Positions 10,594 to 23,652 of a stretch of DNA of 64,000 nt are shown one piece after another. Numbering within the stretch: position 1 is the first letter of the stretch; the number at the start of each line of letters is the position of its first letter. Under the pieces are notes generated by a model. That model saw nothing but the letters and a program-made list of their open reading frames with translations, had not been told where the DNA came from and did not search any database. The DNA lies in assembly GCA_019187085.1 (NCBI GenBank), contig JABARS010000005.1, positions 1-64,000 on the forward strand, in the 5' to 3' direction. This DNA comes from Pseudorhodoplanes sp. (GTDB lineage Bacteria; Pseudomonadota; Alphaproteobacteria; Rhizobiales; Xanthobacteraceae). A program made the translations under genes and the position numbers.

Positions 10594-10878
10594 ATGCGAA
10601 CGAAAGACATCATCACAGAAAAGTTGACGGCCGCTTTCACCCCGATGCGCCTGTCCGTGCACGACGAATCGCACCTGCACGAGGGGCACGCCGGCCACCG
10701 GCCGGGCGGCCAGACCCATTACCGGATCTATATCGTATCCGAATCCTTCCGCGGCAAGTCGCGCCTCGCCCGCCATCGTATGATCAACGAGGCGCTGGCG
10801 AACGAGCTTTCCGGTAGCGTGCATGCGCTCGCCATCCACGCCTCCGCTCCGGGCGAGCCGGCCGCGACCGCGAACTGA
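10594..10878 (+). CDS. bolA: BolA family protein
   Basis: A 94-residue BolA-fold protein. Members pair with monothiol glutaredoxins and take part in iron-sulfur trafficking or act as regulators. Typical elements are ITEKLTAAF at the N-terminus, HDESHLHEGHAGH (histidines available for cluster or metal binding) around residues 25-40, and KSRLARHRMINEAL in the C-terminal helix. The start is taken at MRTKDIITEKL, since the upstream frame (from 10549) is not family-like. It diverges from the J-protein gene and converges on the CorC-type gene. Confidence 0.9.
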   Translation: MRTKDIITEKLTAAFTPMRLSVHDESHLHEGHAGHRPGGQTHYRIYIVSESFRGKSRLARHRMINEALANELSGSVHALAIHASAPGEPAATAN

Positions 10879-10911
10879 CAAACGCCGCTCCGGAAAGCGC
10901 GGCACGCCACC

Positions 10912-12207
10912 TCAGCGCGGCTCGGCCGGCGGACGCGGCCTGCGATCGAGCGCGGTGATGCGCAGGCCGGTGATGCGGTTGCGCGCCTTCTTGAGCACGC
11001 GGAACCGGAAGCCGTGGAAGGTGAAGCTTTGCCCGATTTCCGGGATCGAGCGCGCCTCGTGAATGACGAGGCCGGCGATGGTGGTCGCCTGCTCGTCCGG
11101 CAGATTCCAGTCCATCGCACGGTTGAGGTCGCGAATGGGCACCGACCCGTCGACATGGAACGACCCGTCGAGCTGCGCGCGCACGCCTGGAATCTCGACA
11201 TCGTGCTCGTCGCTGATGTCGCCGACAATTTCCTCGATGATGTCCTCGAGCGTGACCAGGCCCATCACCTCGCCGTACTCGTCGACCACGAGCGCAAAAT
11301 GGGTCTTGCGCCGGCGGAACGCCTTGAGCTGCTCGGCGAGCGGCGTGGTGTCCGGAACGAACCAGGGCGCGGTCATGATCGCACCGATGTCGACCCGGGC
11401 GGCCTCCCCGTCGACCGCCTGCAATGCGCGCAGCAGGTCCTTTGCGTGCAGCATGCCGATGATGTTCTCCGGTTTTCCGCGCCAGAGCGGCACGCGCGTG
11501 ACCGGCGCCGCCAGCACGGCGCTGACGATGTCGGCGGGCGGATCGTCGGCATTGACGGTGATCATCTCGGTGCGGTGGATCATCACGTCGGAGACTTCCA
11601 ATTCGCGCAGGTCGAGCACGCCGCCGAACATGTCGCGGTCGGCTTTCTCCACGCCGCCTTGCTTGTGGAAGAGATCGACCGTGCCGCGCAATTCCTCGCG
11701 CGGTGAAAGCACCGACAGGTTCTCGCCGATTCGGAATCCCATCAGGCGCAGAACCCGTCGCACGAACGTCTCGATTGCCGCCAGCAACGGCCGGAGCAGC
11801 GCAACGACGATCGCCATCGGGCGCGCAACCGCCAGCGCGACCCGGTCCGGCGCGTTGAATGCTGCCGTCTTCGGCAGGATTTCGGCGAACACGACCACGA
11901 TCAGCGTCATCACGACGGTCGCATAGAGAATGCCGACATCGCCGAACGCCGACAGCATGATACCGGTCGCGAGCGTGGACGCCGCGATATTCACCGCGTT
12001 GTTGCTGAACAGGATTGCGCCGAGCAACCGCTCGCGCGAGGCCAGGAGGCGATTGACCAGCCGGGCGCGCGCATTGCCCTGCTTCTCCATGCGCGTCATC
12101 GCCGCCCGCGACGACGCCGTCAGCGCCGTCTCGCTGCCCGAGAAGAAAGCGGAGAGCAGCAGGCAGACGACGATGACAAGGACAACAATCCAGTCCTGGG
12201 CGGTCAT
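10912..12207 (-). CDS. HlyC/CorC (CNNM) family transporter or hemolysin-like protein
   Basis: A 431-residue protein with an N-terminal DUF21/CNNM membrane domain (hydrophobic segments near residues 4-24, 60-82 and 88-110), a pair of CBS domains (roughly 200-325) and a C-terminal CorC/HlyC domain. Relatives are linked to Mg/Co efflux or resistance; the 'hemolysin' name is historical. The start at MTAQDWIVVLVIVV gives the usual N-terminus, and its ATG overlaps the aroB stop (ATGA). The longer frame from 12453 is an artefact inside aroB. The aroK-aroB-CorC order is common in Rhizobiales. Confidence 0.9.
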   Translation of the reverse strand: MTAQDWIVVLVIVVCLLLSAFFSGSETALTASSRAAMTRMEKQGNARARLVNRLLASRERLLGAILFSNNAVNIAASTLATGIMLSAFGDVGILYATVVMTLIVVVFAEILPKTAAFNAPDRVALAVARPMAIVVALLRPLLAAIETFVRRVLRLMGFRIGENLSVLSPREELRGTVDLFHKQGGVEKADRDMFGGVLDLRELEVSDVMIHRTEMITVNADDPPADIVSAVLAAPVTRVPLWRGKPENIIGMLHAKDLLRALQAVDGEAARVDIGAIMTAPWFVPDTTPLAEQLKAFRRRKTHFALVVDEYGEVMGLVTLEDIIEEIVGDISDEHDVEIPGVRAQLDGSFHVDGSVPIRDLNRAMDWNLPDEQATTIAGLVIHEARSIPEIGQSFTFHGFRFRVLKKARNRITGLRITALDRRPRPPAEPR

Positions 12208-13334
12208 GAGCCGGCGATTTTTTCTTCCAGAAAGGCGCGCACCTCCTGCGCGGCCACGTCGGAAGCAACGAAGCTTTGTCCGATGCCGCGCACGAGGATG
12301 AAGGTAAGCGCGCCGCGCCTGACCTTCTTGTCCTGCGCGATCAGGTCCATCAGTTCGCCGGTGCCGGGCTTGCGATCGAGGTCGGCGATCGACGACGGCA
12401 GGCCGACCGCGGCAAGATGGCGTGTCACGCGTGCGGCGTCCTGCGATGCGCACAGCCCCCTGCGGGCCGAAAACTCAAATGCCAGCGCCATGCCGATCGC
12501 CACCGCCTCGCCATGCAGCAGGCGATCAGAGAACCCGGCGGCAGCCTCGAGCGCGTGGCCGAAGGTGTGACCGAGATTGAGCAAGGCGCGGTCGCCGGTC
12601 TCGCGCTCGTCGTGCGCGACGATATCGGCCTTGCTGCGGCAGCTCACCGCGATCGCCCGCTCGCGCGCCGGTCCGCCGGCAAAGACATCCTGCCAGTTCG
12701 TTTCCAGCCAGGCGAAGAAATCCGCATCGCCGAGCAGCCCGTACTTGGCCACCTCGGCATAGCCGGCGCGGAACTGCCGCGGCGGCAGCGTGTCGAGCAA
12801 TGCGGTGTCGGCGATCACCAAAGCCGGCTGATGGAAGGCGCCGATCAGGTTCTTTCCATGCCGCGAGTTGATGCCGGTTTTCCCGCCGACCGAAGAATCG
12901 ACCTGCGCCAGCAGCGTCGTCGGCACCTGGATGAAATCGAGGCCGCGCCGCACCGTCGAGGCGGCAAAGCCGGCGAGATCGCCGATCACGCCGCCGCCGA
13001 GCGCGACGACCAGATCGTTGCGCTCGATGCGCGCGGCGATCAGTTCCTCGCAGACGCGCTCGAACGTCGCCATCGATTTCGAGCCTTCGCCCGGCGCGAC
13101 CATCACCGTCGTCGCCTCGATGCCGGCGCCGGCAAGCGCGTGACGCGCGGCGGCAAGATGATGCTCCGCCACGTTCTCGTCGGTGACGATGGCCGCGCGC
13201 GCGCCGGGCCGCAGCACCGCCATGCGCGCACCGAGCGAGGCCAGCGTCCCGCGGCCGATGACGATGTCGTAGGCGCGCGCGCCAAGCGCGACGCGGATGA
13301 TCGAGGAAGCGGAATTGCGTACGGGAGCCGTCAT
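12204..13334 (-). CDS. aroB: 3-dehydroquinate synthase
   Basis: A 376-residue enzyme converting DAHP to 3-dehydroquinate, step 2 of the shikimate pathway, using NAD and a divalent metal. The NAD-binding segment ALGGGVIGDLAGF and the substrate segment QVDSSVGGKTGIN are intact, as are the metal-site region EVAKYGLLGD and the histidine-bearing LNLGHTFGHALE. It lies 30 bases downstream of aroK and overlaps the CorC gene by 4 bases, so aroK-aroB-CorC is probably one operon. Confidence 0.97.
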   Translation of the reverse strand: MTAPVRNSASSIIRVALGARAYDIVIGRGTLASLGARMAVLRPGARAAIVTDENVAEHHLAAARHALAGAGIEATTVMVAPGEGSKSMATFERVCEELIAARIERNDLVVALGGGVIGDLAGFAASTVRRGLDFIQVPTTLLAQVDSSVGGKTGINSRHGKNLIGAFHQPALVIADTALLDTLPPRQFRAGYAEVAKYGLLGDADFFAWLETNWQDVFAGGPARERAIAVSCRSKADIVAHDERETGDRALLNLGHTFGHALEAAAGFSDRLLHGEAVAIGMALAFEFSARRGLCASQDAARVTRHLAAVGLPSSIADLDRKPGTGELMDLIAQDKKVRRGALTFILVRGIGQSFVASDVAAQEVRAFLEEKIAGS

Positions 13335-13364
13335 GATGTCATCTTGATTCTGGTCCGGTTGCCG

Positions 13365-13961
13365 TCACGGCGCGCGCCCGGGCACGATCTCGCACAGCCG
13401 CTCGACGATCTCGCCGACGATCACGTCGTGCAGCACGTCGCGCGACTCGATCGTGATGTCAGCCTCCGTATAGACGGGATAGCGGACATCGATAAGCTGG
13501 CGCAACGTGGCGGCGGGATCGGCGGTCTTGAGCATCGGGCGGTCGTTGCGCCGCCGGATGCGGCGCAGCAGCACCTCGAAATCGGCCCTCAGCCAGACTG
13601 AGATGCCTTTTTCGCGAATGAGCGCGCGAGTTGCCACGTTCATATAGGCACCGCCGCCGGTCGCCAGCACCTGCGGCCCACCCTCGAGCAGCCGCGCAAT
13701 GACGCGTGCCTCGCCGGCGCGGAACTCCGCCTCGCCGTGGATTTCGAAGATATCGGGGATCGACATCCCGGCGGCCTGCTCGATCTCGCTGTCGGCATCG
13801 ACGAACGGCAACCCGAGCCGCACGGCGAGCTTGCGGCCGACCGAAGACTTGCCCGCGCCCATCATCCCGATCAACACGATCGAACGATGACCGAGCGCCC
13901 GGATCAGCGCGGCCTCGACGGGCGGGAGTTCGGAAATATTGTGCAATACCGGGTCCGGCAT
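13365..13961 (-). CDS. aroK: Shikimate kinase
   Basis: A 198-residue kinase phosphorylating shikimate. The P-loop GMMGAGKSSVGRKLA is followed by the shikimate-binding DSEIE and ATGGGAY segments and the lid region RNDRPML. It is slightly longer than E. coli AroK because of an N-terminal leader (MPDPVLHNISELPPVEAALI), as is common in alphaproteobacteria. First gene of the aroK-aroB-CorC operon, divergent from the small membrane protein and xerD. Confidence 0.97.
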   Translation of the reverse strand: MPDPVLHNISELPPVEAALIRALGHRSIVLIGMMGAGKSSVGRKLAVRLGLPFVDADSEIEQAAGMSIPDIFEIHGEAEFRAGEARVIARLLEGGPQVLATGGGAYMNVATRALIREKGISVWLRADFEVLLRRIRRRNDRPMLKTADPAATLRQLIDVRYPVYTEADITIESRDVLHDVIVGEIVERLCEIVPGRAP

Positions 13962-14020
13962 GTTAAAAAATCGACCAGATTCACCCGACTAGTAGCGCAA
14001 AAGCGGCAGCAAGTCCCACC

Positions 14021-14170
14021 ATGCCGACGCTGTTCCGATTCCTTGCCGTTCTCGGAATCATTGCCGGCCTGATCTACGGGGGCCTGTATGCGCTCGCAAC
14101 CATGGTCGAGCCCGGGTCGCGCGAGATCACTGTAACGGTCCCCTACGACCGTTTCCACAAACAGCGATGA
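14021..14170 (+). CDS. Conserved 49-residue single-pass membrane protein
   Basis: A small ORF starting MPTLFRFLAVLGIIAGLIYG, with one transmembrane helix (about residues 5-27) and a short tail ending VPYDRFHKQR. Its stop overlaps the xerD ATG by 4 bases, which argues that it is translated. I recall very similar short proteins upstream of xerD in many Rhizobiales; their role is unknown. Confidence 0.75.
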   Translation: MPTLFRFLAVLGIIAGLIYGGLYALATMVEPGSREITVTVPYDRFHKQR

Positions 14171-15135
14171 GCCGCGTGCCTGCCGCGGCCAAACCGGGAC
14201 CGGAACGCACGTCCGACCAGACGCTGATCGCGCTTTTTCTCGACATGATCGCCGCCGAGCGCGGTGCTGCCGCCAATACGCTGCAGGCCTATGCCAACGA
14301 TCTGGGCGGCTTTCGCGATCACCTGACCACTCAGAGCCTGACGCTGCAGAATGCCGGCAGCGAAGCGATCCGCGGCTACCTCGCGGAACTTGCCGGCCAC
14401 GGCTTCAAGACCGCGTCGGTCGCGCGCAAGCTCTCGGCCATCCGCCAGCTCTACCGGTTCCTCTATGCGGAGGGGATGCGCGCGGACGATCCGGCGGCGA
14501 TCCTGGAAGGTCCCAGACGCGGCCGCGCCCTGCCGAAATTGCTGTCGGTCGCAGACGTGCAGCGCCTGCTCGATACGGCCGCCGCACTGGCCGTGGACGA
14601 GACGAAATCGCCGCCGGAGCGGCTGCGCGCGGCGCGCCTGAACTGCCTGCTGGAAGTCCTCTATGCCACCGGCCTGCGCGCGTCCGAACTCGTCGCGTTG
14701 CCGGCCTCTGCCGCCAAGCGCGACCAGCGCATGCTGATCGTGCGCGGCAAGGGCGGCAAGGAGCGGCTCGTCCCGCTCAACGAATCCGCCCGCCGCGCGA
14801 TGGCCGCCTACCTTCAGCTCTATCGCAATCTCGGGCACGGCGATCCGAAATGGCTGTTCCCGTCGTTTGGAGAGAGCGGCCATCTGACGCGCCAGCATTT
14901 CGCGCGCGAACTGAAACTGCTCGCCCAGTCGGCCGGGCTCGATGCGCGTAAGATCAGCCCGCACGTGCTGCGGCACGCTTTTGCGACCCATCTGCTGACG
15001 AACGGCGCCGATCTCAGGGTGGTCCAGACGCTCCTCGGCCACGCCGACATCTCGACCACGCAGATCTATACGCATGTCCTCGAGGAACGGCTGAAAAGCC
15101 TCGTTCGCGACCTGCATCCGCTCTCGGATGGTTAA
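14167..15135 (+). CDS. xerD: Site-specific tyrosine recombinase XerD
   Basis: A 322-residue recombinase of the XerCD system that resolves chromosome dimers at dif. The N-terminal SAM-like core-binding domain spans about residues 18-105. The catalytic domain has the full set of residues: Arg171 (ATGLRASEL), Lys195 (RGKGGKERL), His266 and Arg269 (HVLRHAFATHL), His292 (LLGHADIS) and Tyr301 (IYTHV). It is translationally coupled to the 49-residue protein. Its position next to aroK and before accA is a chromosomal context, so it is not a mobile-element integrase. Confidence 0.95.
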   Translation: MSRVPAAAKPGPERTSDQTLIALFLDMIAAERGAAANTLQAYANDLGGFRDHLTTQSLTLQNAGSEAIRGYLAELAGHGFKTASVARKLSAIRQLYRFLYAEGMRADDPAAILEGPRRGRALPKLLSVADVQRLLDTAAALAVDETKSPPERLRAARLNCLLEVLYATGLRASELVALPASAAKRDQRMLIVRGKGGKERLVPLNESARRAMAAYLQLYRNLGHGDPKWLFPSFGESGHLTRQHFARELKLLAQSAGLDARKISPHVLRHAFATHLLTNGADLRVVQTLLGHADISTTQIYTHVLEERLKSLVRDLHPLSDG

Positions 15136-15237
15136 TATCCCGATTTTTCGCCAACCGTGCGCAGGTTGCTTGACTTGCGGACCGGTGAAAGGCCAGTTTC
15201 GCCGGCCCGGGCCAGGCCGGGCCGCTCATTCTGTGCC

Positions 15238-16203
15238 ATGCGATCGATCCGCAGCTATCTCGATTTCGAAAAGCCCGTCGCCGAGCTCGAAGCCAAAGCC
15301 GACGAACTGCGCGCCGTGCAGTCCGATGGCGGAGAGGTGCAGGTCGAGGAGGAAATCGCGCGCCTGCGCGACAAGGCCGCGCTGACGCTCAAGGACCTCT
15401 ACGAGACGCTGACGCCCTGGCAGAAGACCCAGGTCGCGCGCCACCCGCAGCGGCCGCACTGTCTCGACTATATCTCGGCGCTGATCACGGATTTTGTCGC
15501 CTTTGCCGGCGACCGCAAGTTCGGCGACGACGATGCGATCGTCGGCGGTTTTGGCCGTTTCATGGGCGAAAGCATCTGCGTCATCGGGCACGAAAAAGGA
15601 TCGACGACCGAGTCGCGGCTGAAGCACAATTTCGGAATGGCCCGTCCCGAGGGTTACCGCAAGGCCGTGCGGCTCATGGAGATGGCCGACCGCTTCGGCA
15701 TCCCTGTGCTCGCTCTGGTCGATACCGCAGGCGCCTATCCCGGCATCGGCGCCGAGGAGCGCGGTCAGGCCGAAGCGATCGCGCGCTCCACCGAAGCCTG
15801 CCTCAATCTCGGCGTGCCCAACGTCTCGATCATCCTCGGCGAAGGCGGATCGGGCGGCGCCATCGCGATCGCCACGGCCAACAAGGTGCTGATGCTGGAA
15901 CACGCGATCTATAGCGTCATATCCCCCGAGGGGGCCGCGTCGATCCTCTGGCACGACACGACCAAGGCGCAGGAAGCCGCCACCAACATGAAAATCACCG
16001 CCCAGGACCTGGCGCGCTTCAGCATCATCGACGAGATCGTGCCCGAGCCCGTGGGCGGCGCGCATCGCGACCCCGACAGCACGATCGCCTCCGTCGCCGC
16101 CGCCGCGCAAAAAGCGTTCGAGGAACTCAAAGGGCTAGACGCGGACGCGGTGCGCCGGCACCGCTGGGACAAGTTCCTCGCCATCGGCCGTTCCCTGTCC
16201 TGA
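15238..16203 (+). CDS. accA: Acetyl-CoA carboxylase carboxyltransferase subunit alpha
   Basis: A 321-residue subunit of the carboxyltransferase (with AccD) that makes malonyl-CoA for fatty-acid synthesis. Typical segments include [18 protein letters not shown] at the start, [17 protein letters not shown] [30 protein letters not shown] and [11 protein letters not shown]. The frame opens at 15157, but the family N-terminus begins at 15238. It lies 102 bases downstream of xerD. Confidence 0.96.
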   Translation: MRSIRSYLDFEKPVAELEAKADELRAVQSDGGEVQVEEEIARLRDKAALTLKDLYETLTPWQKTQVARHPQRPHCLDYISALITDFVAFAGDRKFGDDDAIVGGFGRFMGESICVIGHEKGSTTESRLKHNFGMARPEGYRKAVRLMEMADRFGIPVLALVDTAGAYPGIGAEERGQAEAIARSTEACLNLGVPNVSIILGEGGSGGAIAIATANKVLMLEHAIYSVISPEGAASILWHDTTKAQEAATNMKITAQDLARFSIIDEIVPEPVGGAHRDPDSTIASVAAAAQKAFEELKGLDADAVRRHRWDKFLAIGRSLS

Positions 16204-16256
16204 CGCCGGCGACCGGACGAGGCTGGACAGCGGCTGCGGCACGCGCCCCCGGCCTT

Positions 16257-16273
16257 AATAACGCCGCGTTATT
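16257..16273. repeat. 17-bp perfect palindrome downstream of accA
   Basis: AATAACGC and GCGTTATT flank a single C, followed by an AT-rich run. It may end accA transcription or serve as an operator for the L,D-transpeptidase gene 150 bases downstream. The sequence alone does not decide. Confidence 0.35.
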
Positions 16274-16422
16274 TGTTCAATTTTCCTAGATATTTACCGT
16301 TCGTTCACGCGATGCATGGTGAACAGGAAGGCCTGCGTCCACGGCCACTTGCGCAGGCCGGGGCAGAGGGATAACGATCTTTCGATGAAGGCCCGGGACA
16401 GCCGTTTGCGGGGAGTAACTCT

Positions 16423-18033
16423 TTGATCCGCCGCTTCAATCGGGTGCAGACGTTATGCGCCGCGGGTGCGCTTGTCGCCGCGTTCGCGCTCGCCGGCTGC
16501 AAGACGGACAGCGTTTTCCCCGGCAACATGCGCGCGAACGCCCCGATCCCGCCGGCCATGCTTGCCTCGATGCAAGAAAAGAGCATGTCGAAAGAGGCGC
16601 CGATCCTGATCCGCCTCTTCAAGGAAGAAGCCGAGCTCGAAGTCTGGAAGCAGGATGCGTCGGGCCGCTACGCGCTTCTGAAGACCTATCCGATCTGCCG
16701 CTGGTCCGGCGAACTTGGTCCCAAGATCAAGGAAGGCGACCGGCAGGCGCCCGAGGGCTTCTACGACATCACGCCCGGGCAGATGAATCCGAATTCGAGC
16801 TATTTTCTGTCGTTCAATCTCGGCTATCCGAATGCATTCGATCGCGCCTGGGATCGCACGGGCGCGCACCTGATGGTGCACGGCGACTGCTCCTCGCGCG
16901 GCTGCTACGCGATGTCCGACGAGCAGATTTCCGAAATCTTCGCGCTCGCGCGCGAGTCCTTCTTCGCCGGCCAGAAATCCTTCCAGGTGCAGGCCTATCC
17001 GTTCCGCATGACGCCGGCCAACATGGCCAAGCATCGCAATTCGCCGCACTACGCCTTCTGGAAAATGCTCAAGCAGGGCAACGACCATTTCGAGGTCTCC
17101 CGCATGGAACCGAAGGTCGATGTGTGCGAGCGGCGCTATGTGTTCAACGCGCATTCGCAGAACGCGACGCCGGTCGGCTTCAATCCCAAGGGCAAGTGCC
17201 CCGTCTACCAGGTTCCGCAGGACGTGATGGCGGCGGTCAACGACAAGCAGCGGCGCGACGAGTTGCAGACCGCGCAACTGATCGCCCAGAACGTGCCGAC
17301 GGCCCCGAGCGCGACCAACCGCGACGGCGGCATGCATCCGGTCTTCGTCGCCGCGCTCAAGCCGAAGGAAGTGGTCGACGAGAAGGGCAAGATCCGGCTG
17401 GTCGTGGAAAATCCGTCGCCCGGCAAGCTCGCCTCCGTGGCCTATTCGCCGACGGTCGATGACCGCATCGGCGAGACCGGCACGGTCTCGCCGCAGTCGG
17501 TCGCTTTCGCCGATGTTCCGCTGCCGCGTCAGGCCCCGCAGGCCAAGGAAGGCGTTGCTCCGGAGCCGTCCTTCGCCGACAAGCTCAACAGCTTGTTCCG
17601 CACCGCTGCAGCGCCCGCCCAACCGACTCCGCCGCCGCCCGCCGCCGCGCCCCAGCCGGAGACAAAGCGGACCGGCAGCCTGTTCAGCCGCGCCCAGGCC
17701 GCGCCGAAACCAAAGCCCGCCGAGACGGCGACTGCGGATGCGCCCAAGAAAGAACCGCTGACCACGCGCGTCAGCCGCGCGGTCGGATTGCGCGGTTCCG
17801 ACAAGACGCCCACCCAGACCGGGGCGGCAGCGACACCGGCCGAGCCCGCGACGGCCGCAGCGCCCGCAGGCGCGATCCGCCGCATCGATCCGGCGGTGCG
17901 CACAGCGAAGGCCGACGGCGAGCTTCAGCCCCCGCCGCCCGCGCCGACAAACGCGACCGGCAACGTGATCAACGGCTCCCAGCCGATCCCATCAAGCTCG
18001 AACTTCGACAGCCGTTGGACGGCCTTCCGGTAG
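16423..18033 (+). CDS. Lipoprotein L,D-transpeptidase (YkuD/YafK type)
   Basis: A 536-residue envelope protein. A signal peptide ends in the lipobox ALAGC with lipidated Cys26. The YkuD catalytic domain (roughly residues 55-200) has the active-site signature HGDCSSRGC with His153 and Cys161; relatives cross-link peptidoglycan or attach proteins to it. The last ~170 residues are a Pro/Ala-rich linker with no recognisable domain. The start is a TTG preceded by GGGGAG at 6 bases; an in-frame GTG at 16444 is an alternative. It converges on secA across a strong bidirectional terminator. Confidence 0.87.
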   Translation: MIRRFNRVQTLCAAGALVAAFALAGCKTDSVFPGNMRANAPIPPAMLASMQEKSMSKEAPILIRLFKEEAELEVWKQDASGRYALLKTYPICRWSGELGPKIKEGDRQAPEGFYDITPGQMNPNSSYFLSFNLGYPNAFDRAWDRTGAHLMVHGDCSSRGCYAMSDEQISEIFALARESFFAGQKSFQVQAYPFRMTPANMAKHRNSPHYAFWKMLKQGNDHFEVSRMEPKVDVCERRYVFNAHSQNATPVGFNPKGKCPVYQVPQDVMAAVNDKQRRDELQTAQLIAQNVPTAPSATNRDGGMHPVFVAALKPKEVVDEKGKIRLVVENPSPGKLASVAYSPTVDDRIGETGTVSPQSVAFADVPLPRQAPQAKEGVAPEPSFADKLNSLFRTAAAPAQPTPPPPAAAPQPETKRTGSLFSRAQAAPKPKPAETATADAPKKEPLTTRVSRAVGLRGSDKTPTQTGAAATPAEPATAAAPAGAIRRIDPAVRTAKADGELQPPPPAPTNATGNVINGSQPIPSSSNFDSRWTAFR

Positions 18034-18058
18034 GCCCGGTACCACCGCGAAATCATAA

Positions 18059-18086
18059 AAAATGCCCGGCGCGTGCCGGGCATTTT
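18059..18086. terminator. Bidirectional intrinsic terminator between L,D-transpeptidase and secA
   Basis: A perfect 12-bp stem (AAAATGCCCGGC / GCCGGGCATTTT) with a GCGT loop. The A-run on one side and T-run on the other make it a rho-independent terminator on both strands, fitting two convergent genes. Confidence 0.88.
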
Positions 18087-18111
18087 GCTTTCTGATTGAT
18101 GCTGCGTCGGC

Positions 18112-20907
<2,796 letters not shown>

Positions 20908-21327
20908 TCCTTCTCAAAAACCGAGGCGACGCCGTCCGGCATCTCGCCGTTCATGAACCCGTAGGTCAACGTCCCTCGAAGCGTCATCAATCCCCGCCGA
21001 CGGAGCCCGTACGGAGGGGCCACTAAAGCGCCGTCATATAAGGGAAAAACAGGGCATTTTTCGGCTGCTTCAGCCACAAGTCCGTGGACACATAGGAGGG
21101 GGTCCCAACCTTGTCAATCAGCGCTGCCGTGCCGGCGTCCGGCCGCGCTGCCGGTTTAGTCGCCGCCGGCAAACCACCGGTTCAGCGCGCGTCCGCATCC
21201 GACCGAAGGCCTCCGTTCTTACGCCTTCGTGAGGGCCGCAGCCATTGCCAACACACGCGGGATGGGCGAGTGTCCGCCGCCATCAGGCCCGGGGGCTTCC
21301 GGCAACAACCCGCTTTCCGAGGACACA
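20908..21327. promoter_or_regulatory. Divergent upstream region of secA and the parvulin gene
   Basis: About 420 bases separate two divergent genes, so both promoters should lie here. The frame of the parvulin gene is open upstream to 21229, but that part is unlike the family. I see no clear operator or RNA gene. Confidence 0.4.
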
Positions 21328-22179
21328 ATGACCCGCTTATTCGCCAAACTCGCCTTTGCTGCGCTGCTTGCCGTTGCAGTGGCGATCCCGGCCCAGACCC
21401 AGGCACAAGCCCAGAACGATCCGGTCGTCGCGAAGGTTAACGGCACCGAAATCCGTCAAAGCGACCTGAACGCCGCCGAAGAGGAGATCGGACAAAATAT
21501 CCAGGCCATGCCGGCCGAGGCCCGGCGCGAATATCTGATCACCTTCGTCACCGACATGGTGGTCCTCGCCAAGGCGGCCGAAGCGCGCAAACTCGGCGAC
21601 ACCGCGGAATTCAAGCGCAAGCTCGAACTCGCCCGCACGCGTCTGCTGATGGAAACGCTGCTGCAGGCCGAAGCCAAGACCGCCGTCACCGACGCGGCGA
21701 TGAAAAAGGTCTATGAGGAAGCGACCAAGCAGATGGGCGACGAGAAGGAAGTGCGCGCCCGCCACATCCTGGTCGAGAAGGAGGACGAGGCGAAGGCGAT
21801 CCTGGCCGACCTGAAGCAGGGCAAGGACTTCGCCGCCATCGCCAAGGAGAAGTCCAAGGATCCCGGCTCGAAGGAAAACGGCGGCGACCTCGGCTACTTC
21901 ACCAAGGAGCAGATGGTGTCGGAATTCGCCGAAATCGCTTTCAAGCTCGAGAAGGGACAATTGTCCGACCCGGTGAAGACGCAATTCGGCTGGCACGTGC
22001 TCAAGGTCGAGGACAAGCGCAACCGTCCGGTCCCCGAATTCGACAAGGTGAAGGATCAGGTGCAGTCCTTCGTCATCCGCAAGGCGCAGGCCGACCTCGT
22101 GACCAAGCTGCGCGGCGAAGCCAAGATCGAGAAGATGACGCCGCCGGCCGACGCCAAGCCGGCCGACCAGAAGAAGTAA
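21328..22179 (+). CDS. Periplasmic parvulin-type peptidyl-prolyl isomerase
   Basis: A 283-residue exported foldase. An N-terminal signal peptide (hydrophobic [17 protein letters not shown], then QTQAQAQ) is followed by a SurA-like helical segment ([15 protein letters not shown]) and one parvulin domain (about residues 140-235) with [27 protein letters not shown] and [10 protein letters not shown]. It assists folding of outer-membrane or periplasmic proteins. The start [10 protein letters not shown] is preferred to the upstream frame. The parvulin-argJ-mutT order is conserved in Rhizobiales. Confidence 0.92.
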   Translation: MTRLFAKLAFAALLAVAVAIPAQTQAQAQNDPVVAKVNGTEIRQSDLNAAEEEIGQNIQAMPAEARREYLITFVTDMVVLAKAAEARKLGDTAEFKRKLELARTRLLMETLLQAEAKTAVTDAAMKKVYEEATKQMGDEKEVRARHILVEKEDEAKAILADLKQGKDFAAIAKEKSKDPGSKENGGDLGYFTKEQMVSEFAEIAFKLEKGQLSDPVKTQFGWHVLKVEDKRNRPVPEFDKVKDQVQSFVIRKAQADLVTKLRGEAKIEKMTPPADAKPADQKK

Positions 22180-22318
22180 TCCGGACCCGGGCTTCGTCCG
22201 ACCGCCGAACTTCGGGCCGGCAGCCTTCCGATCTGATCCCTTGCGATTCGGTCGAAAGGCTGCTGGTTATGGAGGCGCAGCGCGCCGTTGCGCGCGGCCG
22301 AATGACCGGATTGGCCCG

Positions 22319-23563
22319 ATGTCGTCCTCCAAAATCTCTCCCCTTGCTCCGAAGACCTATCCCGAAATGCCGGCCATCGACGGCGTGCGGCTGTCCACCG
22401 CCGCCGCCGGCATCAAGTACAAGGACCGCACCGACGTCCTGATGGCCGTGCTCGAGCCGGGCACGGTCGTCGCCGGCGTCTTCACGCGTTCGAAATGCCC
22501 TTCGGCACCGGTCGAATGGTGCCGCAAGAACCTCAGGAGCAAGTCGGCACGCGCGCTCGTGGTCAATTCCGGCAACGCCAACGCCTTCACCGGACGCACC
22601 GGCCGCGAAGCCGCGCAATTCACCGCCGCCCTCGCGTCGAAGGCAGTCCGCTGCAAGTCCGGTGAGGTGTTCCTGGCATCGACCGGCGTGATCGGCGAGC
22701 CGCTCAAGGCGCAGGCGTTCGCCGGCGTCATGGACGGCCTCGTGGCGCGCGCCGTGCCGGGCGCCTATCTCGAAGCCGCCCGGGCGATCATGACCACGGA
22801 CACGTTTCCGAAGATCGCAACCGCCACCGCGCGCCTCGGCAAGGCCAAGGTCACCATCAACGGCATCGCCAAGGGCGCAGGGATGATCGCACCCGACATG
22901 GCGACCATGCTCTCGTTCGTTTTTACCGACGCGCCGGTGTCTGCGCCCGTGCTGCAGAAGCTCCTGAACGAGAGCGTCGTCGATACCTTCAACGCGATCA
23001 CGGTGGACAGCGACACCTCCACCTCCGACACGCTCCTGGCGTTCGCGACCGGCAAAGCGGCCGCGCGCGGCGCCCCGAAGGTGACGAAGGCGAGCGATCC
23101 CAGGCTGAAGGAGTTTCGCAAGGCTTTCACCCGCGTTCTGGCCAACCTGTCCGAGCAGGTCGCACGCGACGGCGAAGGCGCGCGTAAGCTGGTCGAGGTC
23201 GTCGTCGAGGGCGCGGTCTCCAAGGCGTCGGCGCGCCGCATCGCAATGTCGATCGCCAATTCCCCACTCGTCAAAACCGCCATTGCCGGCGAAGACGCCA
23301 ATTGGGGCCGCGTGGTGATGGCCGTCGGCAAGGCCGGCGAGCCCGCTGACCGCGACCGCCTGTCGATCTGGTTCAACGGCATCCGCGTCGCGCACAGGGG
23401 CGGCCGCGATCCCGGCTACGACGAGGCGAAGATGTCCGCCGCCATGACGGCGCAGGAGATCTCGATAAAGGTCGCGCTCGGGCTCGGCCGCGCCCGCGAC
23501 CGCGTGCTGACCTGCGACCTGACCAAGGACTATGTCGCCATCAACGGCGATTATCGCTCCTGA
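22319..23563 (+). CDS. argJ: Bifunctional ornithine acetyltransferase / N-acetylglutamate synthase
   Basis: A 414-residue enzyme of the cyclic arginine pathway that transfers acetyl from N-acetylornithine to glutamate. It self-cleaves before the Thr of the conserved ATML; here [13 protein letters not shown] (about residue 200) holds that site. [11 protein letters not shown] and GEDANWGRV are further hallmarks, and the C-terminus [13 protein letters not shown] is typical. The start is at [18 protein letters not shown]; the extra upstream frame is not conserved. Confidence 0.96.
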   Translation: MSSSKISPLAPKTYPEMPAIDGVRLSTAAAGIKYKDRTDVLMAVLEPGTVVAGVFTRSKCPSAPVEWCRKNLRSKSARALVVNSGNANAFTGRTGREAAQFTAALASKAVRCKSGEVFLASTGVIGEPLKAQAFAGVMDGLVARAVPGAYLEAARAIMTTDTFPKIATATARLGKAKVTINGIAKGAGMIAPDMATMLSFVFTDAPVSAPVLQKLLNESVVDTFNAITVDSDTSTSDTLLAFATGKAAARGAPKVTKASDPRLKEFRKAFTRVLANLSEQVARDGEGARKLVEVVVEGAVSKASARRIAMSIANSPLVKTAIAGEDANWGRVVMAVGKAGEPADRDRLSIWFNGIRVAHRGGRDPGYDEAKMSAAMTAQEISIKVALGLGRARDRVLTCDLTKDYVAINGDYRS

Positions 23564-23652
23564 AGGCCGGCCAAGGGTCCGCCAACGGTCCCTTGGACAG
23601 CCCCTTAACGGGGCCTTAACAAGATACCGCTAGTGTCGATCGACGAGGGATT